A DNA stretch of 64,000 bases from Blumeriella jaapii (GCA_009599575.1 VWND01000067.1:620001-684000); one strand, 5' to 3'; positions 9,950-21,759 are shown, numbered from the stretch's first letter. Made by a program: numbers and translations. Notes: generated by a model from the letters alone, not told the origin.

Positions 9950-10819
9950 TGAAATTATTCGAGAAAAAAACGATTTTAAATTAAAGAAAAATCAAAAAGA
10001 AATTTACAACACAGCGGTCAATTTAGCCGAAAAAAAAAATCTTCGGAAAAAATCAGTTTTTTAGCTTTTACTATAAAAACCCAAAAATTAAAACGACGAA
10101 ACTGCTTTTATACGGCTATAAAAGCGTTAAAAATAAAAATAATACTTAAAAAAAGTACGACCGCTTTCGTTTTATTCGATAATAAAACCGAAATTAATTA
10201 TATAAATCAAAAAACAACCGAAATTAATAATATTCCGATTATCACCGATAAACGAATAATTTATACGACCGTTAATAAAAATACTATTAAATTTAATAAA
10301 ATTATACGAAACGTTAAAATCGACGTTAAAAATATTATTATTTATAAAGATTTTTTAATAATAAAAAAATGCTTTTATTTTATTATTTTTAAAATGCTTT
10401 GGATTTTAAAATGTTTCGTCAGTTTTAAATATACCGAGAACGGATAAATAAAAGCTTTTTTTTAAAATTAAAACCGATTTTTTTAAAATTAAATCATCGT
10501 CGCCGGCGATAAAGTTTTTTTAATCGACGTTTTATCGGAAAACGAATAGCCGGCTTTAGCCCCAGGACAAACGCTAAACTATAACAAAACCTGGAAAATA
10601 CTCGGCTAAAAGCATTTACGTTATTAATAGAAATAGCACCGCGAATAAAATTAGCTAATATTAATATTTTTAATTATTAACTCGGAAATAAAAGTTCCGA
10701 AAATTTCGTTTTCGTATTAAACAAACCCGATTTATATATTTTATTTTTTTGTATTAATATTAGCATTTTTTACAAGCGCAAAGCTAATAAAATACAATTC
10801 GTAAATCTTAGTAAATCCG
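9950..10819 (+). pseudogene. D1 protease and PR-RT linker
   Basis: Retropepsin-like block with the loop FDNKTEINY (10178-10186 marks the DNK triplet). The expected D-S-G has become D-N-K through G-to-A changes. It is followed by KMLWILK, which corresponds to the LGMPWL motif of gypsy proteases. The linker holds one 33 bp palindrome-ended insert (10614-10646) in the Pol frame and is interrupted at 10819 by element B; it resumes at 24649. Confidence 0.75.
10614..10646 (+). repeat. 33 bp insert, D linker position (D1)
   Basis: Ends ATTTACG / GCGAAT; equals the D3 copy 50338-50370 apart from RIP-type changes. In the D Pol frame it reads F-T-L-L-I-E-I-A-P-R-I. Confidence 0.7.
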
Positions 10820-11232
10820 TATCAGGAACCAACATCACGTGTATAAATCAGGTGATCCGCCAAGACCTTCTGCCTCCTACCAACCCTCGAATAGCATTTT
10901 CTGCGGATAGGCCGTAAGGGCCGGATAGTATTATAAAAGCTGGAAATAATATTTAGGTAAAATATTCTATAAGAATAATTGCTAAGAAACCAGTTATTAG
11001 AATTATATTAAAAAAAATAAAAAAAGGTCGGGATGGAGGCTGGAAAAGCATACTAAATAAGATTCGCCTGGTTTTTTAGAAAATATTTTTTTCGAAGGCT
11101 TCACCCTTCCTTTTGTACTTATATACGCCTTTTATTAAAAATGTAAAAAATAAAAATTAATCTGACTATTAACCCAATTTTATCTAAGCTTTATTATTTG
11201 AACTAATATTTTCCTGCTTTTTAATTTTTACA
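10820..11232 (+). repeat. 5' LTR of B
   Basis: Starts TATCAGGAACC (TGTCAGGAACC in the solo copy) and ends TTTTTACA. The outer half is lightly mutated and the inner half heavily so; the 3' LTR shows the reverse pattern. Confidence 0.93.
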
Positions 11233-11389
11233 TTTTGATTTTTTTATTCACCGGAACGGCAGTTCGATATTATTAAAACAATTTTTTATTATATTACTAT
11301 ATTTATATTATTATTATCGATATTATAGTTTTTCGCATTCGCAGAAAACAAACATTTCTAGCTACTTAAAAAGACCTAGCATTTTCGGC

Positions 11390-12521
11390 TGCTTAAAAAA
11401 ACCCCGTACCATCGTTTTCCTTAACGTCACCAGCCTTATTAAAGGTCGAAAATACCTTATTATCAGAACGCGACGATTTTCCAACTTTTTTTATCGAAGA
11501 AATTATTAAAAAAAGCCACGCTCAAAACGATTCGAAAAAACCTTTTACCGAAACCCTGATTTATTTAGCTAATAAACGAATCCGCGCCGAACAAAAAAAA
11601 AACGATAAACGTAAAAAAGTAAAAAAAATACGAATTAAAATAAAACAAAAAAAAACTAAAAAAAAAGTTTACGAAATAATCAAAAGATTCGAAAAAACTA
11701 AAAAACGCCGAAACGAACTCCGAAAAAAAATTAAACAATTCCAACGAAAACTCGACGCTTTCGAAAATATCGAAAAAAAAGTTTTTATATTTTTTAACAC
11801 CGTCTCAACTGAAAAAAAACAGAAAATAACCTAAGCCGGCGATTATTATAAAGTATTTTCGAAGCATTACGATAATAATATTTATTAAAAACGATCTAGC
11901 ATCTTTTTTAAATATATTATATTTTTTATAAAAAACACAGCGAATTCGAACCGAAAAGCATCAAAAATAAAAGATTTTCCAATATATCGAAGGAAAAATA
12001 TTAAAAAAGCTTAATTTTTTATTCGGCGTGCAAAGCGAAATTTCCGCCAAAATAAAAAAATAATATTTTATATTAATTAAAAAAAATTAACGCCTATATT
12101 TTAGCTTTCGACGATAAAATAAAAAAAAAGTGAACCGGATACGAACGACGTTTTACGAATATTCGAATTATATAAAACGATTTTAAAAAATAAATATTAA
12201 ATTTTTTAATAAATGCGAAAAATCGAGAAATCGCGGCTTCGAATTTATACGATAAAACAAAGCAAAAAAAACATAAATTAATTAACGATTTCGTTGCTTA
12301 TTTAAATAACTTCGAATAGCAGTTGCAAATAACAAACGATACGATTAAAAAAAAAATGCTTTTCGCAAAACTCCGATCTATTTTTCGAAAAAAAATTATT
12401 AAACGAAGCAATATTACAGCTATAAGCTCGCACGAAAAATTAATATTAATCGCTCGTCGTATCGAAAATACTAATAAAATTATTAACGACGAAACGAAAA
12501 ATAATAAACGACGAAACGAAC

Positions 12522-12554
<33 letters not shown>

Positions 12555-12600
12555 TATATTTACGATTAAAACTTAAAGGCTAAAACAGATATATACCGTT
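11390..12600 (+). pseudogene. gag: B gag, basic and coiled-coil rich
   Basis: A long stretch open apart from scattered stops. Codons 11490-11800 encode a highly charged Lys/Arg/Glu region that looks like a coiled coil. From about 12290 a segment reads DFVAYLNNFE followed by MLFAKLRSIF, which fits the retrotransposon Gag capsid pattern. An A-rich run (12526-12553) gives a poly-Lys tract in one ORF. The knuckle follows at 12765-12806. Confidence 0.7.
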
Positions 12601-12764
12601 TTCGATTCGAAAATACGTTATAAAAAAAAAAACGAAAGCGAAAAAACGATAATTTTAATAAAATTTTTTGGAATTTTAAAATTTCTAACGATTTTTTTTA
12701 CTTTTCGAAATGCAATCGCTGCTAAAAAAAAAAGCATCGCATAGCTAATTATTTAAAAATCGAA

Positions 12765-12806
12765 TATTATAAATATAACAAAAAAAGATATATAATTTTA
12801 AACTGC
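12765..12806 (+). other. B nucleocapsid knuckle, three ligands lost
   Basis: Reads Y-x2-Y-x4-Y-x4-C in place of C-x2-C-x4-H-x4-C. Each Tyr can come from Cys (TGY to TAY) or His (CAY to TAY) by one RIP-type transition. Confidence 0.6.
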
Positions 12807-12899
12807 TCCGAAGCTAATAAATCTAAAAATTCGGGAAAAACTTCCGTTCGATTTTAATTTCGTCGCTGCTAATAAAATCGAACGAAAAAGAAAAGCAGA

Positions 12900-13548
12900 A
12901 AATAATAATTTTAATCGAAATTAAAAAAGCCAAAAGCGAAATTCGTACGAAACGAGCTTTTATCGACTGCGGCGCGGAAAAAAACTGCGTAATTCAAAAG
13001 TTATTAATTAAATATAAATAAAAACCAATTTAAAAACGTATTAATTTATCTACGATTAAAAAAAAAAAAGTAATTATTTACGGCACGCATACGCAATTTA
13101 TTTGCGCTATTAATAATTATAAAATAATTAAAAAAATACAAAACGATTTTATAATTTGTAATATAAATATTCTAAAAATTTTATTTATTTTAGGATTTTT
13201 TTAATTACGAAATATCGATTCCGCTATAAGCTTTCGAATTAAATCGTAGCGATATTTAATCGAACGCTTATAATTTAATTTCGTTATAATCAAACGTTTT
13301 AAAAAAAAATCCAAAAAAAAGCAAGCGTTTTGTATCGTTTTAAAAAAAGCTACTGAAAAACAATATTAATTACCTTTTAAATACGACGACTACGCCGACG
13401 TATTCGACGATACCGCCGCGGTTACTCTAGCTTTTCATCATTTTATAAAACATCGAATAAATTTCGCGGAAAAAAAAAACTTTTTTTTAAAATTAATTTA
13501 CTTTTTGTCGGAATTTAAACTCACCGAATTGCGCGAATATTTCGATTC
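12900..13548 (+). pseudogene. B protease and start of RT
   Basis: Retropepsin loop AFIDCGAEKNC near 12955-12990 (DCG in place of D-S/T-G). The frame runs on through a typical gypsy connector; near 13390 YADVFDDTAAVTLAFHH matches the segment that precedes RT in chromoviruses. It is interrupted by C2 at 13549 inside the duplicated GATTC and resumes at 20014. Confidence 0.75.
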
Positions 13549-13842
13549 TGTGACGATTCACTCTGTTGCCACCTCTCGTGTCACCCCAGCAACTACGTAT
13601 AGCTGCAAGCTTCCCAGCAACTACGTATAGCTGCAAGCTTCCTGGTCTCCTGGTGGGTTTCCCCATCAACTATGGAGACTATCATATATATAAGGCTTTT
13701 TTCCCTTAGCAACCTCTGCCTTCTGCAGTTGTTGATTCTAAATAAATATCTTTGTTACAGAACCAAAGGCTCGTTTTATACTATATGAACACGGCGACCA
13801 GTTGATTGATTTCCCAGCCTTCCGATTAATTAGATCGTTATA
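13549..13842 (+). repeat. 5' LTR of C2, two-unit form
   Basis: TGTGACGA...TCGTTATA, with two copies of the 28 bp unit. A TATA-like TATATATAAGG lies near 13690. Mutations cluster in the inner half. Confidence 0.95.
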
Positions 13843-13934
13843 TTATTAACAACTCTTTTTCTACGCTGGCGACGGCGTAAACTATTTTTTTTCTCGAATT
13901 CTTCACGGGTCACACCAAAATGATCGACCGGTCG
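13843..13934 (+). other. C2 leader with hairpin and self-complementary site
   Basis: Holds a short stem TACGC-8 nt-GCGTA near 13862-13880 and the 10 bp palindrome CGACCGGTCG (13925-13934). Both are conserved in C3, C4 and C6. Their place between the 5' LTR and gag suggests an RNA structure; dimer-initiation or packaging roles are only inferred. Confidence 0.6.
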
Positions 13935-15450
13935 TGAAAAGGCTTATTTTCGCATTTCGCGAAAAATGGCATCTGTTTAACGATTTTCCCCTCAGCAAAG
14001 CTTTTCAGCTTCTGCTACTACATTATAACCTTCTTTTTTTCAATCAGCGAAAAATCAGCCTCCCCCAAAAGCTTTTTCTTTTAAAAAACAGTCCTCCCCC
14101 CGAAAAAAAAAAAACAAAGGAAAAGGCAGAGCGCCAACCATTTCGCCTGCCATCTTTTCCTTGCAGCCTAGCGCTGAAAGCATTCAGTTGAAACTTTTGC
14201 AAAATTAACTGAAAGAAGCGCAAAAGCGTGAACGACAACTTCTGGAGATTATACGACTGCGACAGACCTTTTAATTAGAGCGTTTGATAAAATTTATCGA
14301 ACGTGCTTTTGCTAGTCGCGAATCTGCTGCTTCTTTTCGCAACGTTTTATTTTAATTAACAGACGCTGCAGATTAATTTCCACGCTTTTCGCGAATTCTT
14401 TTTAAATCTTTCCATAACGGCCAAAACTTTAGCGCGCTTTTTAAACGCTATGATTTCTATTTATTTGCTGACTTTCGATTAGCTCGCATAAAGCGCGTTC
14501 CGAATCTTAAGTTTAAGCTAAATGATAGTAAAGATTACAAAGCACGCTATTAGAAAATTAGAGTTTTCGACAACCTCGAATTTTACTACGACTATTTCGC
14601 TGGCGATCGATTTCGCAAGAATTATATATTCGATCAGACCGAAAGCGTGGCAAAAGAGTTTCTGACCCTTCGTATTTTAGACCGCTCCGATTCTACTTTT
14701 TTCGAAGAATTAGTTAAAAAGATCGCCGATTTCCTGGCCGACCCTTCCGACGTTCAGAGGGCCGAAGACGAGTTTAAAATGCTTGCAATAAATACGTACG
14801 ACGACTTTTAGCGCTTTTACCTGCGATTTTCCATTTTCGCAGCGAACGTTTAAATACGGACCGATAAACAGCTTCGGGACGCCCTCCGCGACAAAATACC
14901 AAAGCGTCTACGAGAAAAGTTGCATTTGGAATAGGCGCGTACAACGACTTTTAAAAATTGGCTTACCGCCGTCCGTTAAAAAAAACAAGGTCAGTTGGCT
15001 GAACGAATTTTATACGCGAATCGTTTTTTAACCAAATTTATTATTCATTAAAATGGTAGGTTTTTAACCAAAGCGTACTACGAGTTAAATCGTACGTACG
15101 AAAGTCGTTCTGATGCTCCACAGGCTTTTTTTCAGCCCTCTGTTTTTTCTTCTTCTCCACGCCAGAACGCCCTTCCTGGCGTTTTTCCTTTTCGATCGGA
15201 CCAACGACAACGCTCGTCCTTTATTTTATACCAGAAGGTTCGAGGCCAATCTGCACGACCTTTTACGGGCCGATCCTCGGTTCCATCCAAAGATCTTTTC
15301 AGGCTGGTAGATATAAACGAGATCGAGCCGGCCGAAAATTCGCCTTCTGATAATAATAGTGAAAACGAAAACCTCTTTCCAAACGATTTCCAAAACGCAT
15401 ATAAAGAAGTTGAAGGCTTTCCCGCCAGTCGAAAAAACGCCCAGGCCTAA
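13934..15450 (+). pseudogene. gag: C2 gag
   Basis: The frame used from about 14180 to 15450 contains long conserved-looking capsid sequence (for example FDNLEFYYDYFAGDRFRKN near 14560 and a matrix-like KRERQLLEII start), with about nine stops. An ATG-like ORF at 13934-14191 in another frame may be the original N-terminus. I see no CCHC knuckle. The C-terminal part is acidic (SDNNSENENLF). The start codon is uncertain. Confidence 0.7.
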
Positions 15451-15464
15451 GCAAAGCCTTTTTT

Positions 15465-16320
15465 TTGGGCGTGTTGCGCGATATGCGTTACTTTGACGTT
15501 CGAAAGCTTTTTGATGGCGATTTATTAATAATTCCCGTTATATTTATTAAAAATAGCTTTTCGTACAAAATGAAAGCGCTCGCCGATTTTGGAGCGAACG
15601 GTTATGCGTTGATCGATTCGGCGCTGATTAAATCCTTTTTTTTTTTTTTAAAACCTTTGATTTAATTTTTTCCGGCTTCTTTTCTTATAAAAAGGTATAA
15701 TAAAGCTCGTGGCTATTTAATTATATATTTTACGCTTTTCAATTTTATTATTAATAATCGAATATAATCGTTTTATTTTTTTTTTGATTACTAATTTCGG
15801 AAATTATGGTGTGATTTTAGGAAGAGCTTGGCTGGCCGAACACCAAGTTTTACTAGACTGTAATAAACGCAAGCTTTATTGGCCGAAGTCTTACTTCTCC
15901 ACAGTTTTTTACGCTCGTTGTATTAAAGTTTTTTATTTGCACCCCCGAAAGATTCAATTTCGCTATTAAAACGACGCTATGAGACGTGACAAAAACCTTG
16001 ACCAATTGTGGCAGACTTACGACGCTGTGCGAAGCGCGAAAAGGTCGAATTTTATTCGCGGTGCCAATTTCGATGGCGACGCCAGTGGGATAATACAAGA
16101 AATTACACCACCTTTCCAGGCTGCCGATCCTCCTTCTATTATTTCTTTTCTTTTTTTTTTTTTTTCGTCAGAACAGTTTTCTCGTTTTACGAAAAACAGT
16201 TATATTAAAAACCGAAGAAAAGCTTTCGCCGCGATGGCCTTTCAGCTTAATATAATCGATAATTCAGATAAGCCATCTTTTGAACCTTTTAAACGACCAG
16301 TTCGAAAACGAGTCCCTTAA
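15465..16320 (+). pseudogene. C2 protease and PR-RT linker
   Basis: Retropepsin loop LADFGANGYALID at about 15582-15620 (DFG triplet 15585-15593; Ser to Phe fits TCT to TTT). After a frame break between 15665 and 15784 the flap and hydrophobic VILGRAWLAEHQ motif follow (15784-15969). The linker ORF 15979-16320 contains the 33 bp insert at 16054-16086. Confidence 0.75.
16054..16086 (-). repeat. 33 bp insert, C linker position (C2)
   Basis: Starts ATTCGCGGTGCC and ends GGCGACGCCAGT, i.e. inverted relative to the D copies. In the C Pol frame it reads R-G-A-N-F-D-G-D-A-S, so it preserves the frame on the opposite strand from D. Confidence 0.65.
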
Positions 16321-16619
16321 TTTATTGTTTATCCAATTTCCATTTGCCAGATTATTGTATACGCTTTTAAGCTGATTTCCAAAAAAAAAGCAGTTAAAGT
16401 GTTTTCAATCTTTTTGTACGAGATCGATAAAATACTAGACGATCTTACGTATAATATTTTTTTTAAGACCTAATCTTACAGTTTTTTCGAACGTTTCAGG
16501 ACTAATAAAATATCGATTTCGACTTTTTTAACCAGCTTAGCGGAGCTAATTTCGAATAAATCTTTTTTCGAATCTTTTCCCTCGGAGTACAAAAACTTCG
16601 AACACGTGTTTTCTAAGGC

Positions 16620-17378
16620 CGCCAGTAACGAGCTAGCCCTTTACCGGCCCTACGACCATAAGATCGAGCTTATTATAAATGAGAAAAAGCTGAAATACAC
16701 TTTTTTGTACAAGATGTCGATTCCAAAGCTCGAAATTGTTAAAATTTATTTGTAAGATAATTTTGATAAAAGCTTTATCGAACCTTTTATCGCCGCTGCC
16801 CTAGTGTTTTTCGCTAAAAAACCCGACGGTTTACTACGTTTTTGTATCGATTATCGAGCTTTTAATAATGTTACTCGTAAGAATCGCTACTTCCTCTTTT
16901 TTATCGATAAGATCCTTGCTCGTTTTTCGGAAGCGCGAATTTTTACGAAGCTCGATATTCGTTAAGTTTTTTACAGAATTCGAATGGACCCCGCCAGTAA
17001 AAAACTGACGACGTTTCGTACGCGTTACGGCGCCTATAAGTGCAAGATGCTACCTTTTGGTCTTATTAATAGACCCGCAACTTATCAACGCTATATAAAC
17101 GACGTTTTTTTCGATTATTTGAACGATTTCTGTATTATATACCTGGATGATATTTTTATTTATTCGTCCGATTTTTTGAAACACGCTATACACGTTCGCA
17201 AGATGTTCCAAAGGCTCGCTGACGCTGGATTACAGGCCGATATTCGGAAGTCTAAATTCAACGTTACTCGGACCCGTTATTTAGGCTTTATTATTTTAAT
17301 TAAAAGCTTAGAAGTAGACCCAGAAAAGGTTTCCGTGGTCGCCCATTGGAAGTTTTCTACTATTATAAAAGGTGTATA
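16620..17378 (+). pseudogene. C2 reverse transcriptase
   Basis: All main RT blocks are visible in frame: RPYDHKIEL, FFAKKPDGLLRFCIDYRAFN, a YRIRM segment, LPFGLINRPATYQRYI, and the catalytic YLDD at 17140-17151 followed by IFIYSS. From 16984 to 17376 it is open without a stop; upstream there are two. It ends at a TAG just where A1 interrupts C1 in the other copy. It copies the C RNA; this copy is a pseudogene only because of neighbouring breaks. Confidence 0.9.
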
Positions 17379-17549
17379 GAGCTTTTTTGGTTTTTGTAAC
17401 TTTTACCGACGTTTTATTAGAAACTACGGTATAATTGCAAAGCTTTTGGTTTATTTGACCAAAGCTAACGTTTCTTTTAATTTTATTTCTGAATGTCAGG
17501 AGAGTTTCGACCTTTTTATACTAGCCTTTACTACTGCACCAGTTCTATA

Positions 17550-18020
17550 ATATTATAGGCAAGACCTTTTTTGCATATTGAAAACTGACGCTTCCGACGG
17601 CGTAATGGCTTTTGTGCTTTCGCAATTTTATAGCGACGACTGGCTTCCAGTCGCTTATTTCAGCAAAACTATAGCTTTCGCAAAGCTAAACTACGTCGTA
17701 TACGACAAAAAGATGCTCGCAATCGTAAGATTTCTAAGCAATTTTCGTGCTGAATTAGTTGGTTCAGTTTATTAAATCAAAATAATTATTAATCATAAGG
17801 CCTTGGAGTATTTTATAACCTTTAAACTTTTGAACGTCCGATAGGCACGCTGGGCCGAGCTTTTCGCCGATTACAATTTTCTTATTACGTATAGACCAGA
17901 TAAACACAATTTTCTGGCTGACGTATTAACACGTCGTACGAGCGAATTCGACCGCCAAAATTTCCTTAAACGCATCTAGCGCCTGCAAATCCTTTTTCGA
18001 GCAAATTAAATCGATTACCG
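17550..18020 (+). pseudogene. C2 RNase H
   Basis: Starts at the TDASDGV catalytic motif (about 17581), with an open stretch to 17772, a TAA, and a continuing frame through HKALEYF and the ADVLTRR block typical of gypsy RNase H ends (near 17920-17940). Confidence 0.85.
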
Positions 18021-18024
18021 CCTT

Positions 18025-19115
18025 TTGATTAAAAAACTTCGACCTTCCACGGCCTTCGAAACAGCTGTTTCTATCGTTGAAATAGCTGATTTCTTTTTCG
18101 CATTTCGTATCGTTGACCAGCTTTTCTACGCTAATCGCACAGCTAGCAGCCTGATGGCCCTCCGAAAAAAAGCTGTACGAGACGCTACGAGAGAAAACGA
18201 CGATAATAATATTCCGTCTTCGTATACATTTGAACGCGACTTGCTATTATATTACGGTCGCCTGATAATATCAGACGTCGACCATTTTCGTTTGGCCTTT
18301 GTACGAGAAATGCACGATCAGATTTCCACCGTTCACTTCAGCGCTCGCAAAACTACGCAATTGCTTTCGGATCAATATTATTAGCGAGGTATAACAGCTT
18401 TCGTAAAACAATACTATCGCAACTGCTACGCTTGTCGAAGGAGTTGTTTTAAAAAATAAGCGTCCCGGCCTTTTTTAGCCTTTTCCTGTTTCTGACCACT
18501 TTTGGAAGCACGTTACAATAGACTTTTGCAGTTTTAATAAAAATAAATACGGTTACGATAACGTGTTCGTAGTGATAAATCGTTTTTCCAAGCAGGCTAT
18601 TTCGATCTTTTGCCATAAAAATATCGACGCTCGAAGTCTCGCCAAATTGTATATATTCCATATGTACAGGTATTTTGGCTTTTTAAAAAGTATTATTAGC
18701 GATCGTGGCCCTTAGTATTGGTTTATCTTTTGATTTGAATTAAACAAAATATTCGGTACGCAATTGAAGCTTTCGACAGCCGCTCATTTTGAAACCGACG
18801 GTCAGACCGAAATTTACAACTAATACCTGTAAAAACGCTTTCGATTTTTCGTGAATTTTTATTAAAACGATTGGAGCGAATTTTTTTTAATAATGGATTT
18901 CGCCCAAATGGTTCTTTTTTACGAGAATCTAGATGGCCTTTCACTTTTTGAAATTGTATACGGTTATATTCCCCATACCAATTGGAACTGGAAGCTCGAT
19001 ATTTCCTTCTTCTCCAACCTTTTACATAAGCTAAACGCAAACGAAGCTCGTACGTACGCTCGCCGCCATTACGACGCCTGGAACCTCGCCAAATCGCACC
19101 TTTAACAAGCCTACG
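18025..19115 (+). pseudogene. C2 integrase (zinc and catalytic domains), frameshifted
   Basis: The zinc-binding domain shows two His (MHDQ, VHFS; near 18310-18340) and C-x2-C (CYAC; near 18425). A 2 bp deletion near 18442-18446, seen by comparison with C1 and C5, shifts the frame. The core then shows all three catalytic residues: D at 18521-18523, D at 18701-18703 and E at 18809-18811, with the DD(35)E spacing. Several stops lie in the core, consistent with Trp or Gln codons hit by RIP. Confidence 0.88.
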
Positions 19116-19120
19116 ACAAG

Positions 19121-19560
19121 ATGAAAAAAAGTGCGAATAGGTCTCGCCGCGCGAACGATTTTGACGTTGGCGATTACGTATGGCTCGATATGCGCCTATT
19201 TCCGACCTTCCGGCCTTTCCGCAAGCTCGACAACCCTACAAACGGCCCTTTCAAGGTTGTAGCCAAAATTTTCGACAACGCTTTTAAGCTAGATCTTTTT
19301 AGTATTATAAACGTACACCCAGTTTTTCACGCTAGTCGACTGCGTAAAACAGCTGACGACGCGCTTTCAGGTCAGGTTAATTTAGCTTCTGAACTTATTA
19401 ATATAACTGATGAGCTTGAATACGAAGTCGAAGAATTGATCGCCTGTCGAGTGCAGCGAAAGACCTTTTAGTACAGAGTTTTTTGGGTAGGCTTAGATAA
19501 AGATTTTACGTGGTATCCCGCGTCTGACTTTATGTACGCTTCTCTGAAAGTGCGCGACTT
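19121..19560 (+). pseudogene. C2 integrase C-domain and chromodomain
   Basis: Open 19121-19471: DVGDYVWLDMR, then a GPF-like segment (NGPFKVVAKIFDNAFKLDL) and VHPVFHASRLR. After one stop (TAG, 19469-19471) the chromodomain runs EYEVEELI...YRVFWVGLDKDFTWYPASDF, with the aromatic Trp residues kept. It would bind methylated histone H3 and direct insertion into heterochromatin, which fits the nesting seen here. Confidence 0.85.
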
Positions 19561-19699
19561 CCATTTGGCGCATAAGAAGCTCTCCGGTCCTTCTGTAAAA
19601 CTTATAGACTGGCTGAAGGCGTATTCCGAAGGTTTGGACTCGTACGATCATTTGAATAGCGACGTACTAATAGATAAAAGCTCGAGGGCGCGCTTTTTT

Positions 19700-19714
19700 C
19701 GGACGGGGGGGTAG
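19700..19714 (+). other. Polypurine tract of C2
   Basis: GGACGGGGGGGTAG immediately before the 3' LTR. Confidence 0.8.
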
Positions 19715-20008
19715 TGTGACGATTCATTCTGTTGCCACCTTTCGTGTCACCCCAGCAACTACGTATAGCTGCAAGCTTCCCAGCAACTACGTATAGCTGC
19801 AAGCTCCCTGGTCTCCTGGTGGGTCTCCTTATCAACTATGGAGACTATTATGTATATAAGGCTCTCTCCCTTTAGCAACCTCTGCCTTCTGCAGTTGTTG
19901 ATTCTAAGTGAATATTTTTGTTACAGAACCAAAGGCTCGTTTCATACCATGTGAACACGGCGACCAGTTGACTGATCTCCCAGCCCTCCGACTGATTAGA
20001 TCGTCACA
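19715..20008 (+). repeat. 3' LTR of C2, two-unit form
   Basis: Same length and unit number as the 5' LTR. Its last 100 bp are free of RIP-type changes where the 5' LTR is strongly changed; the first 50 bp show the reverse. Confidence 0.95.
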
Positions 20009-20013
20009 GATTC

Positions 20014-21300
20014 GAGCTTAAAAAAAACTAAATAAAAAAATCTATTAGCTCTGCCGGCGCACCGATAATATTTATACCGAAAAAAAACGGAAGTTTACGA
20101 TTATACGTCGATTATAAAAATCTAAACGCAATTACGATTAAAAATCGAACTTTTTTACTTTTTATAAGCGAAACTTTGGATCGTTTGAAAAAAGCTAAAA
20201 TATTTATCAAACTAGATTTTATTTAAACGTATTACCGCTTTCGAATAAAAAAGAAAAATAAATGGAAAATTGCGTTTCGCATTCGTTACGAACATTTCGA
20301 ATACTGCGTATTATCCTTCGGTCTTTCGAACGCATCAGCAACCTTTTAAGCATATATTAATTAAGCTTTAATCGGTTTAATAAATATTACGTATATAATT
20401 TATTTCGACGATATTTTAATATTTTTCGAAAACTCCGACGATTATATAAACGCGATAAAAAATTTTTTCGAAAAACTTCGTACTAACAAACTTTACGAAA
20501 ATTTAAAAAAATATGCTTTCGACACGAATACGATTGAGTTCCTAGGCTTCGTCGTTATTTTTACAAAAATTAAAATAGATCCAAAAAAAATAAATAATAT
20601 TCGGAAATAGCCTTTTTTTACTACGTGGCGAAATATTTAAATATTTTTGAGTTTTATTAACTTTTATAAACGTTTTATTAAAAATTACGCTAAGCTTTGC
20701 CGATTTATTATAAATTTTCTGAAAAAAATACAACGAAAAAATATCGGGCTTTTTTCGTTTTTTATTCGAAGCGAAAATCGCTTTTTTACTTTTAAAAGAA
20801 AAGTTTTGCCAAACACCGATTTTACGCTATTTCGACCTTCGATTAAAAATCCAAATCGAAACAAACGCTTCGAAATTCGCTATAAACGGAATATTATTTT
20901 AATTATTCGGAAAAAATACGAAAGCACGTTAGCATTCTATCGCATATTATTCGAAAAAGCTTTTTTTTATAAAACAAAAATACGAAATTTACGACGCTAA
21001 GCTAATAGCTATAATTTACGTTTTTAAACAGTAGAGCTAATATTTACGTAGCGCTTCCGACGTTATTATTATACGTATAAATTATTATAATCTAAAATAT
21101 TTTTTTACGAAAAAACGTTTAAACGAACGCTAAGCGAAATGGGCCGACGAGCTAGCTAAATACGATTTTGCAATCGAATATAAAACAAAAGTTTTTAATC
21201 CGGCGAATAGTTTTTCTCGCCGGCCAAATTTAAAAAAAAATTTAAAAAAAAATAACGAACAGCTGTCTACGCTGCATCGTAAGCTAAAACTAGCTTATTT
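20014..21300 (+). pseudogene. B reverse transcriptase and RNase H
   Basis: Continues the B pol gene after C2. RT blocks: [21 protein letters not shown], a YRFRIK segment, [12 protein letters not shown], and the catalytic YFDD at 20401-20412 followed by ILIFFENSDD. RT frame runs to about 20640, and the connection domain (FINFYKRFI) and a decayed RNase H follow to about 21200. Stops are few in RT. Trp to stop in several places (for example the K-stop-P step near 20607). Confidence 0.87.
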
Positions 21301-21759
21301 AAGAAATTTTAAAATGTTTTTCGCAATAAAAACACGCTTAAAATCGGAATATAAACCATTTCGCGCCGATAAATATTCGAAGCTTTTATTAACGAAATCA
21401 AAAAATAAAAAGCAAACGAGAAAAAGCCAAATAAAAAGCTTTTTCGCCGGATTATTTTTTGCTAATATTACTAATTGCAAATAATATATACCACGAAGCG
21501 TAGCCGCTGTATTATTATAGTCCGAAACGGCTAATAACAAGCTAGTAAAACCGATTTATAAAACTATTTTTAAATTGCAAAAATCTGATTTTTTTATATT
21601 ACAAAAAACGTACGAATCGGCTTCGCAAAATAATCGAGCCGGGTCCGAAAAATACTGGCGTATAAGCTAAAATAAATTATTACGTTATAAAAAACGTACG
21701 TATATTTCGAATAAAAGCGTTATTAAAAGCGAAATATTAAAAATTAATTACGACGACCC

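Larger units (their letters stand above)
13549..20008 (+). mobile_element. Ty3/gypsy chromovirus C, complete copy C2
   Basis: A 6,460 bp element with two 294 bp LTRs and a perfect 5 bp duplication GATTC (13544-13548, 20009-20013), inserted in the B pol gene. It contains leader, gag, PR, RT, RNase H, IN, chromodomain and polypurine tract. It is the best preserved C copy and the innermost insertion in the window, so likely among the youngest. It still carries stops and at least two frame breaks, so it is not autonomous. Confidence 0.95.

Noticed and set aside
14297..14326. Sequence GTGCTTTTGCTAGTCGCGAAT in C2 gag resembling the 33 bp insert
   Set aside because: Only one arm matches and the length and left end do not fit; taken as a chance likeness in conserved Gag codons.
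16130..16170. Long T tracts as terminators
   Set aside because: Homopolymer runs are common throughout this decayed DNA and have no associated stem; no terminator can be argued.
18440..18456. TTTTAAAAAATAAG in the C integrase as a programmed frameshift site
   Set aside because: C5 reads through in one frame; the shift in C2 is explained by a 2 bp deletion.
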